From: Mycolicibacterium parafortuitum
GTDB lineage: Bacteria; Actinomycetota; Actinomycetes; Mycobacteriales; Mycobacteriaceae
Reading direction: 5' to 3'
Assembly (NCBI RefSeq): GCF_010725485.1
Contig: NZ_AP022598.1
Span: 4,030,001-4,094,000 of the forward strand
Length of the DNA: 64,000 nt
In this document: positions 45,630-54,152 of the stretch, piece after piece
Position numbering within the stretch: position 1 is the stretch's first letter
Layout: each line of letters opens with the position of its first letter
Notes under the pieces: generated by a model
Databases searched by the model: none
The model's input: the letters and a program-made list of their open reading frames with translations, nothing else
Told to the model about the DNA's origin: nothing
Program-made: the position numbers and the translations under genes

Positions 45630-46481
45630 CTAAGTGGTGGGCAGGCGCACGACGTACCCGGCTTCGAGAGCAGCCCACAGCGCCCCGTCGGCGGCCATCG
45701 CCAGGCCACGGGGCTCGCTGCCGGCGGGCAGGTCGATCATCGTGACCTCGCCGTCGGCGCTGACACGGGCGAGCTGGTCGGATTCGCAGAGGCTGACCCA
45801 GACTCCGTCCGCCTGATCGGCTATCACCGCGTGCGGTTTGCCCGGTAGGTCGAGTTCCTGAATCGCCTCGTTGAGCGGAATGCGGCCCAGCTTGCCGGCT
45901 CGAGTCTCGGTGAACCACAGCGCATCGTCGTGCGTCGCGGTGATGCCGACGGGCCCCGCAGACGGGGTCGGGGTCTGCCGGACGCTCACCGTCCCAGCCA
46001 TGTCGAGCCGTCCGATGGCGCTGCTTCGGTTGAGGGTGAACCACAGTGCGCCGTCGGGGCCCGCGGTGATCATCGTCGGGTCGCCACGGGGGACGGCCAC
46101 CACGTCCACCTCATCGTCGGCACCGATTCGGCTCACCGTGCCCGATGCCGTCGTGGTGAACCACAGTGCACCCTCGGGTCCGACGCACAGTCCCGAGGGT
46201 GCGCTCCCGTCGGGCAGTTTGATCTCGCGCTGCGCGCCGTCCACGGCGATACGGCCGATCCGGTCGTCGCCGCTGCGGGTGAACCACAGGGCGCCGTCAG
46301 GCGCGGCGACGATGATCGCGGGCTTGCTGTGCGGGTGCACCGGAAAGACGTCCAATCCACCGTCCGGCGCGATGCGGGCGATCTCCCCGGACTGAACCAG
46401 CGTCACCCAGATGGCGCCGTCCGGGCCCGGAGCGAGCGCATACGGACCACCGGACACCGCGATATCGAGGACCCCACTCAC
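45630..46481 (-). CDS. Vgb-like beta-propeller protein
   Basis: About 283 residues made of seven propeller repeats, each with a PDGALWFT-like strand (PDGAIWVT, PDGALWFT, PEGALWFT, HDDALWFT, ADGVWVS, ADGALWAA). This is the virginiamycin B lyase fold. Catalytic residues of Vgb cannot be confirmed, and many mycobacterial members have no known role. Start is uncertain (GTG 46,481 or 46,499). The end of the 2OG oxygenase gene lies 50 bases upstream on the same strand. Confidence 0.78.
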   Translation of the reverse strand: MSGVLDIAVSGGPYALAPGPDGAIWVTLVQSGEIARIAPDGGLDVFPVHPHSKPAIIVAAPDGALWFTRSGDDRIGRIAVDGAQREIKLPDGSAPSGLCVGPEGALWFTTTASGTVSRIGADDEVDVVAVPRGDPTMITAGPDGALWFTLNRSSAIGRLDMAGTVSVRQTPTPSAGPVGITATHDDALWFTETRAGKLGRIPLNEAIQELDLPGKPHAVIADQADGVWVSLCESDQLARVSADGEVTMIDLPAGSEPRGLAMAADGALWAALEAGYVVRLPTT

Positions 46482-46530
46482 GCCCCGACGGTACGTCACC
46501 CCCGATCCGGCACGGGCGGTGACCGGGCGC

Positions 46531-47523
46531 TCAGAGGCCGTTCGCAATACTTGCTGCGAAGCTCGCGTCCGTCTTGTCGGTGACGTTCTGGCCCGCGGTG
46601 ATTCTGGGGTACCTCGACGGCCTCAGCGCGCTGACACACGTTGGGACGGTTTCGATCACGGCGTCGTAGTTGGGTTGGCAGAAGAACGGCAGCGACAGCC
46701 GGCGGCTCGCGGGGCCGGTGAGGGTGGGGTTCTGGACACGGTGGAGAGTCGAGATCCACTTGTCGTTGGTCCACCGCGCCATGAGGTCGCCGATGTTGAC
46801 GACGAAGCTGTCGGGGATCGGCGCGATGGGAACCCAGTTGTCGTCGAGGCGCACCTCGAGACCACCTACCGCATCGCGTTGGTAGAGCAGGGTGAGACTG
46901 CCGTAGTCGGTGTGTTCGCCGATGCGAAGTTGGTCGGGTTCTGGCCGGCGGTCCAGCGGCGGGTAGTGATTGGCGAACAGATTGCTGATCGGCTTGTCGA
47001 CTTTGTCGTCGAACCAGTGCTCATCGAGACCGAGCGCCAGCGCGAAGAGCCGCATCATGTCGAACGCCAGTGAGGCCATTTCGGCGTAGTAGTGCTCCCA
47101 CACTTCGCGGAACCCGGGCAGGGATGGCCAGACGTTGTCGTGAAAGTGCCCGCACCGGCGTGCCTGGGTGAACCATGGGTCCCCGGCGGGAACGTCGGGC
47201 AGTCCGATGGAGAAGAATTCGACGAGGTCACCCGGCGTCATCTTCCCGCGGGTTCGTGCCAGCGCTCGTGATTTCGGCGGCATGTAACCCCGGCTGGTGC
47301 CGGGTTGAGCGCGAACCGTCATCTTCTGGTCCTCGTCGCTGTCGAAGAACTCCGCGGTGACGTCGTACATGTCGTCGAGTAGTCGGGCCGAGATCCCGTG
47401 GTTGACCACCGCGAGAAATCCGATGTGGGAGTTGGCATCATCGATCTGTCGGGCCAGTCGTAGGCGGTCCTCCTTGCTGCCGCGGGCCTGGCCGAGGTCG
47501 ATGAGTGGGACGGAGTCGGGCAT
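46531..47523 (-). CDS. 2-oxoglutarate/Fe(II) oxygenase, isopenicillin N synthase-like
   Basis: A 330-residue non-haem iron oxygenase. The N-terminal DIOX_N domain (PLIDLGQ, GFLAVVNHGI) precedes the jelly-roll core with iron ligands in GEHTDYGSLTLL (His, Asp) near residue 203 and TLHRV (His) near residue 261, and the 2OG-binding Arg in RRLSLPFF. It oxidises a small organic molecule. It overlaps the hydantoin racemase gene by 1 base and sits in an operon with an NCS1 permease, which points to a purine-, pyrimidine- or hydantoin-like substrate. Confidence 0.9.
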   Translation of the reverse strand: MPDSVPLIDLGQARGSKEDRLRLARQIDDANSHIGFLAVVNHGISARLLDDMYDVTAEFFDSDEDQKMTVRAQPGTSRGYMPPKSRALARTRGKMTPGDLVEFFSIGLPDVPAGDPWFTQARRCGHFHDNVWPSLPGFREVWEHYYAEMASLAFDMMRLFALALGLDEHWFDDKVDKPISNLFANHYPPLDRRPEPDQLRIGEHTDYGSLTLLYQRDAVGGLEVRLDDNWVPIAPIPDSFVVNIGDLMARWTNDKWISTLHRVQNPTLTGPASRRLSLPFFCQPNYDAVIETVPTCVSALRPSRYPRITAGQNVTDKTDASFAASIANGL

Positions 47524-48260
47524 CAGTGTTTTCCTGCCTGAGAAGAGATGGGCCAACCTGGCCGCCGCTTGGGGCGGGGGGCGGCGTAGGTGTGAATCTT
47601 GCTGGTGGTGAGCGACATTGCGACGAGACTTTCGGCGAGTGCCACGGCCGCGGCGATGCCGTCGACGACGGGGACCCCGAGTTTGGCGGCGAGGCGCTTG
47701 CTCATCCCGGCCATGCCCGCACATCCGAGCACCAGAACTTCGGCGCCGGCATCGATTGCTCGACGCCCCGCTGAGTGCATGGCATCGAGAGCGGCCTCGG
47801 TGTCGCCGTCTAGGTCCAGCACGGCCAACTCCGCGGCCTCGATGGCGGCGCAGCGGTCCGCCAACCCGGCTACGGTCAGGCTGTCCCGAATCTGTGCACA
47901 CGCCCGCCCGAGCGTGGTGACGACGCCGTAACGCGGTGCCAGGAGCATCGCGAATTGTGCTGCGGCTTCGGTGATGTCGACGACCGGGATGTCGAGTAAC
48001 TCTCTGGCACCTTCACGGCCGTGTTCACCGAATCCGGCCATGACCACCGCGTCCACGTCGGGTGGCAGTTCGTGCAGGCGGTCGAGCACAGCGGCCGCGG
48101 TGATGAAGCTGTCGTAGTACCCCTCGGCGGATTCGGGGCCCCAGTGCGGGCGCCAGGCCTCGATGTGTGTACCGGGACGGGCAGCCGACTGGGCTTGGCG
48201 GCCGATGTCGGCGGTCATCGTTTCGCTGGTGTTGCAGTTCATGACCACGATGCGGGTCAT
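47523..48260 (-). CDS. Asp/Glu/hydantoin racemase family protein
   Basis: A 245-residue racemase of the hydantoin type. IVVMNCNTSETMT is the N-terminal signature (family N-P/C-NT), followed by the first catalytic Cys position region VVMAGFGEHGREGARE and the second in VLGCAGMAG. The first site has Gly/Phe where many members have Cys (ACFGD-type), so racemase activity is doubtful; allantoin or maleate-type relatives exist. ATG at 48,260 overlaps the permease stop by 4 bases. It works with the neighbouring permease and oxygenase. Confidence 0.85.
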   Translation of the reverse strand: MTRIVVMNCNTSETMTADIGRQAQSAARPGTHIEAWRPHWGPESAEGYYDSFITAAAVLDRLHELPPDVDAVVMAGFGEHGREGARELLDIPVVDITEAAAQFAMLLAPRYGVVTTLGRACAQIRDSLTVAGLADRCAAIEAAELAVLDLDGDTEAALDAMHSAGRRAIDAGAEVLVLGCAGMAGMSKRLAAKLGVPVVDGIAAAVALAESLVAMSLTTSKIHTYAAPRPKRRPGWPISSQAGKH

Positions 48261-49729
48261 GGTGCGACCGCCGTTGCGGCCTGACGGGTGGACCAGGTGA
48301 TGGGGAGGTAGAACAGGGCGGCAAGAACGGCGCCGATCGCCCACGAGAAGGGGGCCCACGCACCGAAGGTGGGTACCAGAGCCAGGATTGCGGCGACCAC
48401 CGTGGCCGGGACCAGCGCGATGAACGCTCGTGGATTGAATCCGCGGGTGAAGTAGTACTTGCCGTCGGGGTCCGCGCGGAAGAGGTGGTCGACGTCGACG
48501 TGACCGCGACGGATGACCCAGTAGTCCGACATCAGCACACCGAACAGTGGGCCGAGGAAGGCACCGAGGCCCCCGACGAAGTAGGCGATCGACTCGGGGT
48601 TGTTGTAGAGGTGCCACGGCAGGGGCAGCACAGACAGGACGGCGGCAATGAGCCCGCCGCGGAAGAAGTCGATGTGTTTGGGCGCGACGTTGGAGAAGTC
48701 GTAGGCACAGGAGATGAAGTCCGCCACGATGTTGATCCCGATCGTGGCGATGGTGAAGACCAGGGCGCCGAAAAGGATGACCGCGGTGCTGTCGGTCTTC
48801 TCGATGAGGGTCACCGGGTCGGTGATCGCCTCCCCGAACACCACGATGCTGGCGGACGTGACGGTGACGGCGACCAGCGCGAAGAGGATGAAGTTCACCG
48901 GCAGGCCATAGAAGTTCCCTCGGGTTATCGTCTTTTTGTCGGGGGCGAGTCGGCCGAAGTCGGCGAAGTTGACCAGGAACGTCGCAAAGAAGGACACGTT
49001 GAGCGCAATCGCGGCGAACATCTCGTAGGTGAGATCCCAGCCGTGTGCCTGGTTCGGGCTGAGGCTGAAGGACACGTCCCCTCCGGCTCTCATCACCATC
49101 CAGATGGTGAGCGCGAACATGACCAACCAGACCGCGGGGCCTGCCCAGTCTTGGAAGCGGCGGACGGCATCCATGCCGTGGCGCACGACGACAAGCTGGA
49201 TCACCCACATGAGCGCAAAGCAGATCCAGCCGAGCGCATGCAGCCCGAGAAACGTGGGATGGGTCAAGGGTTCCGCAACGGAGTGGGCGATCCGCAGCGC
49301 CGCGATCTGCAAGCCCGTGGAGCCCAGGTAGGTCAGGATCCCGTAGTAGATGACCGCGATGCCGGCTCGGATGAGCGCAGGGACGTTGGCGCCCCAGACC
49401 CCGAAGCTCGAGCGGGCCAGGACCGGGAAGGGGACTCCGGTGCGCTGCCCGGCGATCCCGCTGAGGTTCATCAGTCCCCAGATGATCAAGACGCTGACCG
49501 TGAGCGCGATGAACACCTGACCGCCGTTGAGACCCATGAAGAACAACGACGCGGCGAATGTGTAGACCGTGATGCTGTGGATGTCCTGCATCCACATGGC
49601 GAAAAAGTTGTAGACGCCCCAGTTCCGCTTGACAGCGGGTGCGAGGTCCTCATTGTAGAGGCGCGTCGATCGCACTGGAGCAGTGTTGGTGGGCAAATCT
49701 GGATGATCTTGTAAAGGACTGATGGACAT
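48257..49729 (-). CDS. NCS1-family nucleobase/hydantoin permease
   Basis: A 490-residue twelve-segment transporter of the NCS1 family. The N-terminus LYNEDLAPAVKRNWGVYNFFAMWMQDIHS is the family signature, followed by many hydrophobic segments. YWVIRRGHVDVDHLF near residue 425 resembles allantoin/uracil carriers. It brings nucleobases, hydantoins or allantoin into the cell. It is the first large gene of the operon with racemase and 2OG oxygenase. Confidence 0.93.
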   Translation of the reverse strand: MSISPLQDHPDLPTNTAPVRSTRLYNEDLAPAVKRNWGVYNFFAMWMQDIHSITVYTFAASLFFMGLNGGQVFIALTVSVLIIWGLMNLSGIAGQRTGVPFPVLARSSFGVWGANVPALIRAGIAVIYYGILTYLGSTGLQIAALRIAHSVAEPLTHPTFLGLHALGWICFALMWVIQLVVVRHGMDAVRRFQDWAGPAVWLVMFALTIWMVMRAGGDVSFSLSPNQAHGWDLTYEMFAAIALNVSFFATFLVNFADFGRLAPDKKTITRGNFYGLPVNFILFALVAVTVTSASIVVFGEAITDPVTLIEKTDSTAVILFGALVFTIATIGINIVADFISCAYDFSNVAPKHIDFFRGGLIAAVLSVLPLPWHLYNNPESIAYFVGGLGAFLGPLFGVLMSDYWVIRRGHVDVDHLFRADPDGKYYFTRGFNPRAFIALVPATVVAAILALVPTFGAWAPFSWAIGAVLAALFYLPITWSTRQAATAVAP

Positions 49730-50337
49730 AGGATTTCACTTCCGGAAGACAGTTTGCACTGTGGAGCTGGCGAAGATGTCGGCATGACGGTGCGGCTCGA
49801 ATACGGATGAACACGGCAGCGAGTCGACCGTCCGCGCGGCAGCAGAGAATCGTGAGCAGCGCGCAGAGGTGCAGCTGCGGGCCACCCGAAGCGATGGGTG
49901 TTCGCGCGGAGTGTCTGCCTAGTGGAGGCAGACGGGTGACGCGATTAGCGGTCTTCGCGCTCTTTCGACAAGGAGAGGAGGGCGAGCGGAACCCGATGGG
50001 ACGCGATGGCTCGTAGGCACTCTTCGACCGTGAAGGTGACGCCCCACGCCACCATCGCGAATGAGATACCACGTACAACCATGTGGTGCGTCGCTCCTGT
50101 CTGGGGAATTCAAGCCTTCGAGCACAAGCCCTATGGGCGAAGCTAGCTCCTGTGTGCTACCGCTGCGTTACGCCGTGAAACGCCAGCGTGAATGGTCGTC
50201 GCGCCTCGTCCTCGTCATCACCGCCAAGGCCCTGCCAGCTGCACATACCCCCGTCGATGCGCCTGGCCGTCATCCTGGTGCTGCGGACGCGGTCATCCGG
50301 CGTGTTCTCCCAACCGGGCATCGACGATAATTCCCGG
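49730..50337. other. Intergenic region between NCS1 operon and bioY
   Basis: A 608-base stretch between divergent operons. Besides the candidate 45-residue frame at 49,945-50,082 I see no supported gene. The part next to bioY has no recognisable riboswitch; the part next to the permease is a long 5' untranslated region of 215 bases. Confidence 0.55.
49945..50082 (-). CDS. Candidate 45-residue membrane protein upstream of the NCS1 gene
   Basis: A minus-strand frame starting ATG at 50,082 and ending TAA encodes MVVRGISFAMVAWGVTFTV followed by EECLRAIASHRVPLAL and a charged tail. The first 20 residues could cross the membrane once. AGGAG lies 11 bases before the ATG. It points the same way as the permease, 215 bases upstream, so it may be a small partner or leader. 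No homologue is known to me. Confidence 0.45.
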   Translation of the reverse strand: MVVRGISFAMVAWGVTFTVEECLRAIASHRVPLALLSLSKEREDR

Positions 50338-50955
50338 GTGAACCCTGAGACCTCCGGACCCGCCGGCACGGCCCGCTTCGGTCGCCTGGAGTGGCGGGAC
50401 CTGACGCAGGCCGCGGTGTTCGCCGGTCTGCTCGCCGCCCTGGGCCTGCCGGGCACCCTGACCCTCGGGCCCACCGGGGTGCCGATCACCCTGCAGACCC
50501 TGGGTGTGATGCTCGCCGGATCGATCCTCGGCCCGCGCAAAGGACTGCTGGCCGTGGCGCTGTTCGCGGCCCTGGCCGTCGCCGGGTTACCGATCCTGGC
50601 CGGCGGCCGGACCGGACTGGTGTCGTTGTCGTCGCCGACCGCGGGCTTCTTCGTCGGCTGGTTACCCGCCGTCGTGGTGATCGGGGTCCTGACCGCGCTG
50701 ATGATGCCGCGCTACCGGGTGGCGTGGGGCATCCTGATCAACGTCGTGGGCGGCATGGGTGTCATCTACCTGTGTGGCACGGTCGGGCTGATGCTGCGCA
50801 CCGACCTGACCTGGTGGGCGGCGTTGTCCACCAACGGGATCTACATTCCCGGCGACATCGCCAAAGCCGTGGTGTGCGCCTACGTCGCCGCCCAGGTGCA
50901 CCGTGCCCGGCCGGGCCTGATCACGCCGTGGCGGGCCCGCCGATCCGATGCCTGA
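50338..50955 (+). CDS. bioY: Biotin ECF transporter substrate-binding subunit
   Basis: A 205-residue six-segment S component that binds biotin. LTQAAVFAGLLAALGLPG, the LQTLGVMLAGSILGPRKGLLAVALF segment and TAGFFVGWLPAVVV are BioY signatures. GTG at 50,338 is the preferred start, as residues before it lack family features. It overlaps bioM by 8 bases. Together with the next two genes it makes a complete BioMNY importer. Confidence 0.92.
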   Translation: MNPETSGPAGTARFGRLEWRDLTQAAVFAGLLAALGLPGTLTLGPTGVPITLQTLGVMLAGSILGPRKGLLAVALFAALAVAGLPILAGGRTGLVSLSSPTAGFFVGWLPAVVVIGVLTALMMPRYRVAWGILINVVGGMGVIYLCGTVGLMLRTDLTWWAALSTNGIYIPGDIAKAVVCAYVAAQVHRARPGLITPWRARRSDA

Positions 50956-51643
50956 CGACCCGCCCGGCGCCCTCGTCGTCGACGGGGTGTCCCACGCATT
51001 CGGCGACCGCCGGGTGCTGCGCGACGTGTCGCTGACACTGACCGAGCGCCGGATCGCGATCGTCGGCGCCAACGGCAGCGGCAAGTCGACACTGGCGCGC
51101 ATGTTCAACGGCCTGGTGATGCCCGACCGGGGTTCGGTGCGGGTGCACGGCCTGGACACCAAGCGGTCCACCCGGCAGGTGCGCCGCACGGTCGGGTTCG
51201 TGTTCACCGATCCGGACCGCCAGATCCTGATGCCCACCGTCGCCGAGGACGTGGAACTGTCGCTGTCGCGGCACCGGCTGGACCGCAGCGCGCGCGCCGA
51301 ACGGGTGGCCGCGGTGCTCGACCGGTTCGGCCTCGCCGGGCATGCGGACCAGCCCGCACATCTGCTCTCCGGCGGCCAGAAGCAACTGCTCGCGCTGGCC
51401 ACGGTCCTGGTCACCGAACCGTCGGTGGTGATCGCCGACGAACCGACCACGCTGCTCGACCTGCGCAATGCGCGGATGCTGCGCGGCGCGTTCGCCACGC
51501 TGGACACCCAACTCGTGCTGGTCACCCACGACCTGGAGCTGGCGGGCGACGCCGACCGGGTCGTCGTGCTCGACGACGGCCGGGTGGTGGCCGACGACGA
51601 GCCCGCCGCGGCGCTGGCGGTCTATCGGGAGTTGATGTCGTGA
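50948..51643 (+). CDS. bioM: Biotin ECF transporter ATPase
   Basis: A 231-residue ABC ATPase. Walker A GANGSGKST near residue 38, Q-loop region FVFTDPDRQIL, signature LSGGQKQLLAL near residue 141, Walker B VVIADEPTTLLD and H-loop VLVTHDLE are present. It powers biotin uptake with BioY and BioN. It overlaps both neighbours. Confidence 0.92.
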   Translation: MPDDPPGALVVDGVSHAFGDRRVLRDVSLTLTERRIAIVGANGSGKSTLARMFNGLVMPDRGSVRVHGLDTKRSTRQVRRTVGFVFTDPDRQILMPTVAEDVELSLSRHRLDRSARAERVAAVLDRFGLAGHADQPAHLLSGGQKQLLALATVLVTEPSVVIADEPTTLLDLRNARMLRGAFATLDTQLVLVTHDLELAGDADRVVVLDDGRVVADDEPAAALAVYRELMS

Positions 51644-52242
51644 CGGTGCTGGGGGACTACCGGCCCGGACGGTCCTGGCTGCACCGGATGCCCGCCGGGG
51701 TGAAGTTGGTCGGCCTCGGCGTGGTCATCGTCGCGATGACGGTGGCGGTCGACTCTCCGGTGCGGTTGGCCATGGCCGCCGCCGGGGTGGCCGCGGTGAT
51801 CGTCTGTGCCCGGCTGCCGGTGGGCGCGCTGGCAGCCCAACTGCGGCCGGTGCTGTGGGTGGTCGCGGCGATCTTCGTGCTCCAGGTGCTGCTCACGGGC
51901 TGGCGCCGGGCCCTGGTGGTGTGTGGGGTGCTGCTGCTGGCCGTGTGCCTGGCCGCGATCGTGACGACGACGACGCGGACCACCGACATGCTGGACGCGG
52001 CGACGCGGGCGATGGCCCCGCTGGCGCGGTTCGGCTTCCCGGTCCGGCAGGTGGCGATCGCGCTGGCGCTGACGATCCGCTCGATCCCGCTGCTGGTGGA
52101 CATCATTCGTCAGGTCGAGGAGGCCCGCCGGGCACGCGGGCTGCGGATGTCGCCGCGCATCGTGTTCGTCCCCGTGGTGGTGGCGGCGCTGCGCGCGGCC
52201 GACGACTTCAGTGAGGCGCTGATCGCCCGCGGGATCGATTGA
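51640..52242 (+). CDS. bioN: Biotin ECF transporter transmembrane subunit
   Basis: A 200-residue T component (CbiQ/EcfT family) with four to five hydrophobic segments. The cytoplasmic coupling motif is EEARRARGLRM near residue 163, and DDFSEALIARGID at the C-terminus is the second Ala-Arg-Gly motif. GTG at 51,640 overlaps bioM by 4 bases. Confidence 0.9.
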   Translation: MTVLGDYRPGRSWLHRMPAGVKLVGLGVVIVAMTVAVDSPVRLAMAAAGVAAVIVCARLPVGALAAQLRPVLWVVAAIFVLQVLLTGWRRALVVCGVLLLAVCLAAIVTTTTRTTDMLDAATRAMAPLARFGFPVRQVAIALALTIRSIPLLVDIIRQVEEARRARGLRMSPRIVFVPVVVAALRAADDFSEALIARGID

Positions 52243-52341
52243 CCCCTCGATCACCGCGTTCGCCGCGTGCAGCGGTCGCCGGTCACGCACAATGTGGCGA
52301 GGCGCCCACCTGGAGCCGGCTGCGGACCACGGAAGGCGTCG

Positions 52342-53241
52342 ATGATCGAGACAGCGGGAGCCGGAAGGCCGGCCCAGCGGGTACCGCCCGACACACTGCG
52401 CCGAGCCCTGCGCCTGGCCGGGATGCGGCCGTTGCCCCGCCCGCGCCGCCCTTCCCGTATCGATCTGCACGGCAAGCGGATTCTCATCACGGGCGCCTCG
52501 TCAGGGATCGGTGAGGCCGCCGCCTGCCGGCTCGCGGACCGGGGCGCCGTGGTGATCCTGGCGGCCCGCCGCGAAGACCTGCTGACCGGCGTCGCCGACC
52601 GGATCACCGCCCGTGGTGGTCAGGCCGTCGCGGTACCTACCGACCTCTCCGATTTGGAGGCCGTCGACGCACTCGTGCACAGCGCCGGCCGGGTGGATGT
52701 CCTCGTCAACAACGCCGGCCGATCGATCCGCCGTCCCCTGCTCGAATCCCTGGACCGCTGGCACGATGTCGAGCGCACCATCGCGCTGAACTATTACGCG
52801 CCGCTGCGGCTGATCCGCGGGATCGCGCCCGGCATGGTGGAGCGCGGCGACGGGCACATCATCAACATCTCCAGCTGGCGCGTGATGCCGGAGTCCTCAC
52901 CGCTGTTCGGCGTCTACAACGCGTCCAAGGCCGCGCTCAGTGCGGTGAGCAGAGTGATCGACAACGAACTCGCCGACTCCGGTGTGCAATCGACGACGAT
53001 CTACTACCCGTTGGTGGCGACTCCGATGATCGCGCCGACCCGCGCCTACGACGGTCTCGCCGCGTTGAGCGCCGACGAGGCGGCGGACTGGATCGTGACC
53101 GCCGCGCGGACCCGCCCGGTGCGGATCATGCCGCGCAAGATGATCCCGCTGCGTGCGCTCGACCTCATCTCGCCGCGGCTGCTCAACAGCGTGATGAAGC
53201 GCTCCACACCGCAGACCGGACGCGCACGCGCTGAATGCTGA
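52342..53241 (+). CDS. Short-chain dehydrogenase/reductase
   Basis: A 299-residue SDR with a 50-residue basic N-terminal extension. The cofactor motif is TGASSGIGEAA near residue 51, then NNAG, the catalytic Ser in NISSW, and YNASKAA (Tyr, Lys). The C-terminal part (RIMPRKMIPLRALDLISPRLLNSVMKRS) is basic and amphipathic, as in membrane-associated mycobacterial SDRs acting on lipids. GGAAGG precedes ATG 52,342. Substrate unknown. Confidence 0.88.
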   Translation: MIETAGAGRPAQRVPPDTLRRALRLAGMRPLPRPRRPSRIDLHGKRILITGASSGIGEAAACRLADRGAVVILAARREDLLTGVADRITARGGQAVAVPTDLSDLEAVDALVHSAGRVDVLVNNAGRSIRRPLLESLDRWHDVERTIALNYYAPLRLIRGIAPGMVERGDGHIINISSWRVMPESSPLFGVYNASKAALSAVSRVIDNELADSGVQSTTIYYPLVATPMIAPTRAYDGLAALSADEAADWIVTAARTRPVRIMPRKMIPLRALDLISPRLLNSVMKRSTPQTGRARAEC

Positions 53242-53302
53242 GCGCGGCGGCTACCGCGACGAAAACCTGGTTCTCGGAGCGTTTCTCACCACTGCGGCGT
53301 TC

Positions 53303-54139
53303 TTCTGCGTGGCCATGGTCGGCACGCTGGCCAAGATCTCGGGCCAGTACACCTCCACCGGTGTGCTGCTGCTGTTCCAGAACGCGATCTGCCTGATGTT
53401 CATCGTGCCGGTCGCCGCGCGTGACGGGTGGGCGTCGGTGCGGACCGCGAAGTTCGGCTTGCACGCGCTGCGCGCGGCTACCGGGACGGGATGCTGGTAT
53501 GCGCTGTTCTTCGCGATCACGCAGATACCGCTGGCCAATGCCACATTGCTGACCTACAGCGCTCCACTCTGGATGCCGCTGATCGCATGGGCGGTGACGC
53601 GCCAACACGTCCCGGTGCCGACCTGGATCGGTGCCGGCGTCGGCTTCGCCGGAATCATGCTGGTGCTCCAACCCCAGGGGCGCAGCTTCTCCGCGGGTGA
53701 GGCGTCCGCGCTCGCCGCCGCCGCCCTGCTGGCCATCGCCATGATGTCGGTGCGCTGGCTCGGCGCCACCGAACCCCCGCGGCGAATCCTGTTTTATTAC
53801 TTCCTGTTGTCCACCGCGATGTCGGTGCCGATCGCGGTGGCCGACTGGGAGCCGGTGGCCCCGGCGGGGTGGCCGTGGCTCGTGGGTCTGGGCTTGGCCC
53901 AACTGATTTCCCAAGCGTTGATCGTCGCCGCCTACCGGCATGCGTCGGCGGAGAAGCTCGGCCCGTTCATCTACACCGTCATCGTGTTCACCGCTGTCAT
54001 CGACTGGATCGTGTGGAATCACAGACCCACACTCGCGGCGTACCTGGGCATGGCCTTGGTCATCGGCGGCGGGCTCTTCGCCATGCGCGCCAAACGTGAC
54101 ACAATCAGCGCCGCAGGGCCTCCCCGGCGTGGCCCGTGA
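53303..54139 (+). CDS. EamA-family (DMT) transporter
   Basis: A ten-segment drug/metabolite transporter with two EamA repeats (ANATLLTYSAPLWMPLIAW and EKLGPFIYTVIVFTAVIDW carry the repeat signatures). The coding frame clearly extends upstream: codons from 53,231 give NAERGGYRDENLVLGAFLTTAAFF, the missing first segment, but no ATG, GTG or TTG occurs there, only CTG at 53,231. Either CTG is used or the annotated GTG 53,303/ATG 53,309 gives a shortened protein. It follows the SDR gene with overlap if CTG is used. Substrate unknown. Confidence 0.85.
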   Translation, partial: FCVAMVGTLAKISGQYTSTGVLLLFQNAICLMFIVPVAARDGWASVRTAKFGLHALRAATGTGCWYALFFAITQIPLANATLLTYSAPLWMPLIAWAVTRQHVPVPTWIGAGVGFAGIMLVLQPQGRSFSAGEASALAAAALLAIAMMSVRWLGATEPPRRILFYYFLLSTAMSVPIAVADWEPVAPAGWPWLVGLGLAQLISQALIVAAYRHASAEKLGPFIYTVIVFTAVIDWIVWNHRPTLAAYLGMALVIGGGLFAMRAKRDTISAAGPPRRGP

Positions 54140-54152
54140 TCGGCGGTTGCCC

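Noticed and set aside
47523..49595. Minus-strand frame of 690 residues fusing the permease region with the racemase
   Set aside because: Its N-terminal part is the wrong frame of the NCS1 permease; only the last 245 residues are the racemase, which has its own start overlapping the permease stop.
50083..50337. Biotin-related riboswitch before bioY
   Set aside because: No conserved structure could be recognised, and biotin genes in actinobacteria are usually controlled by protein repressors.
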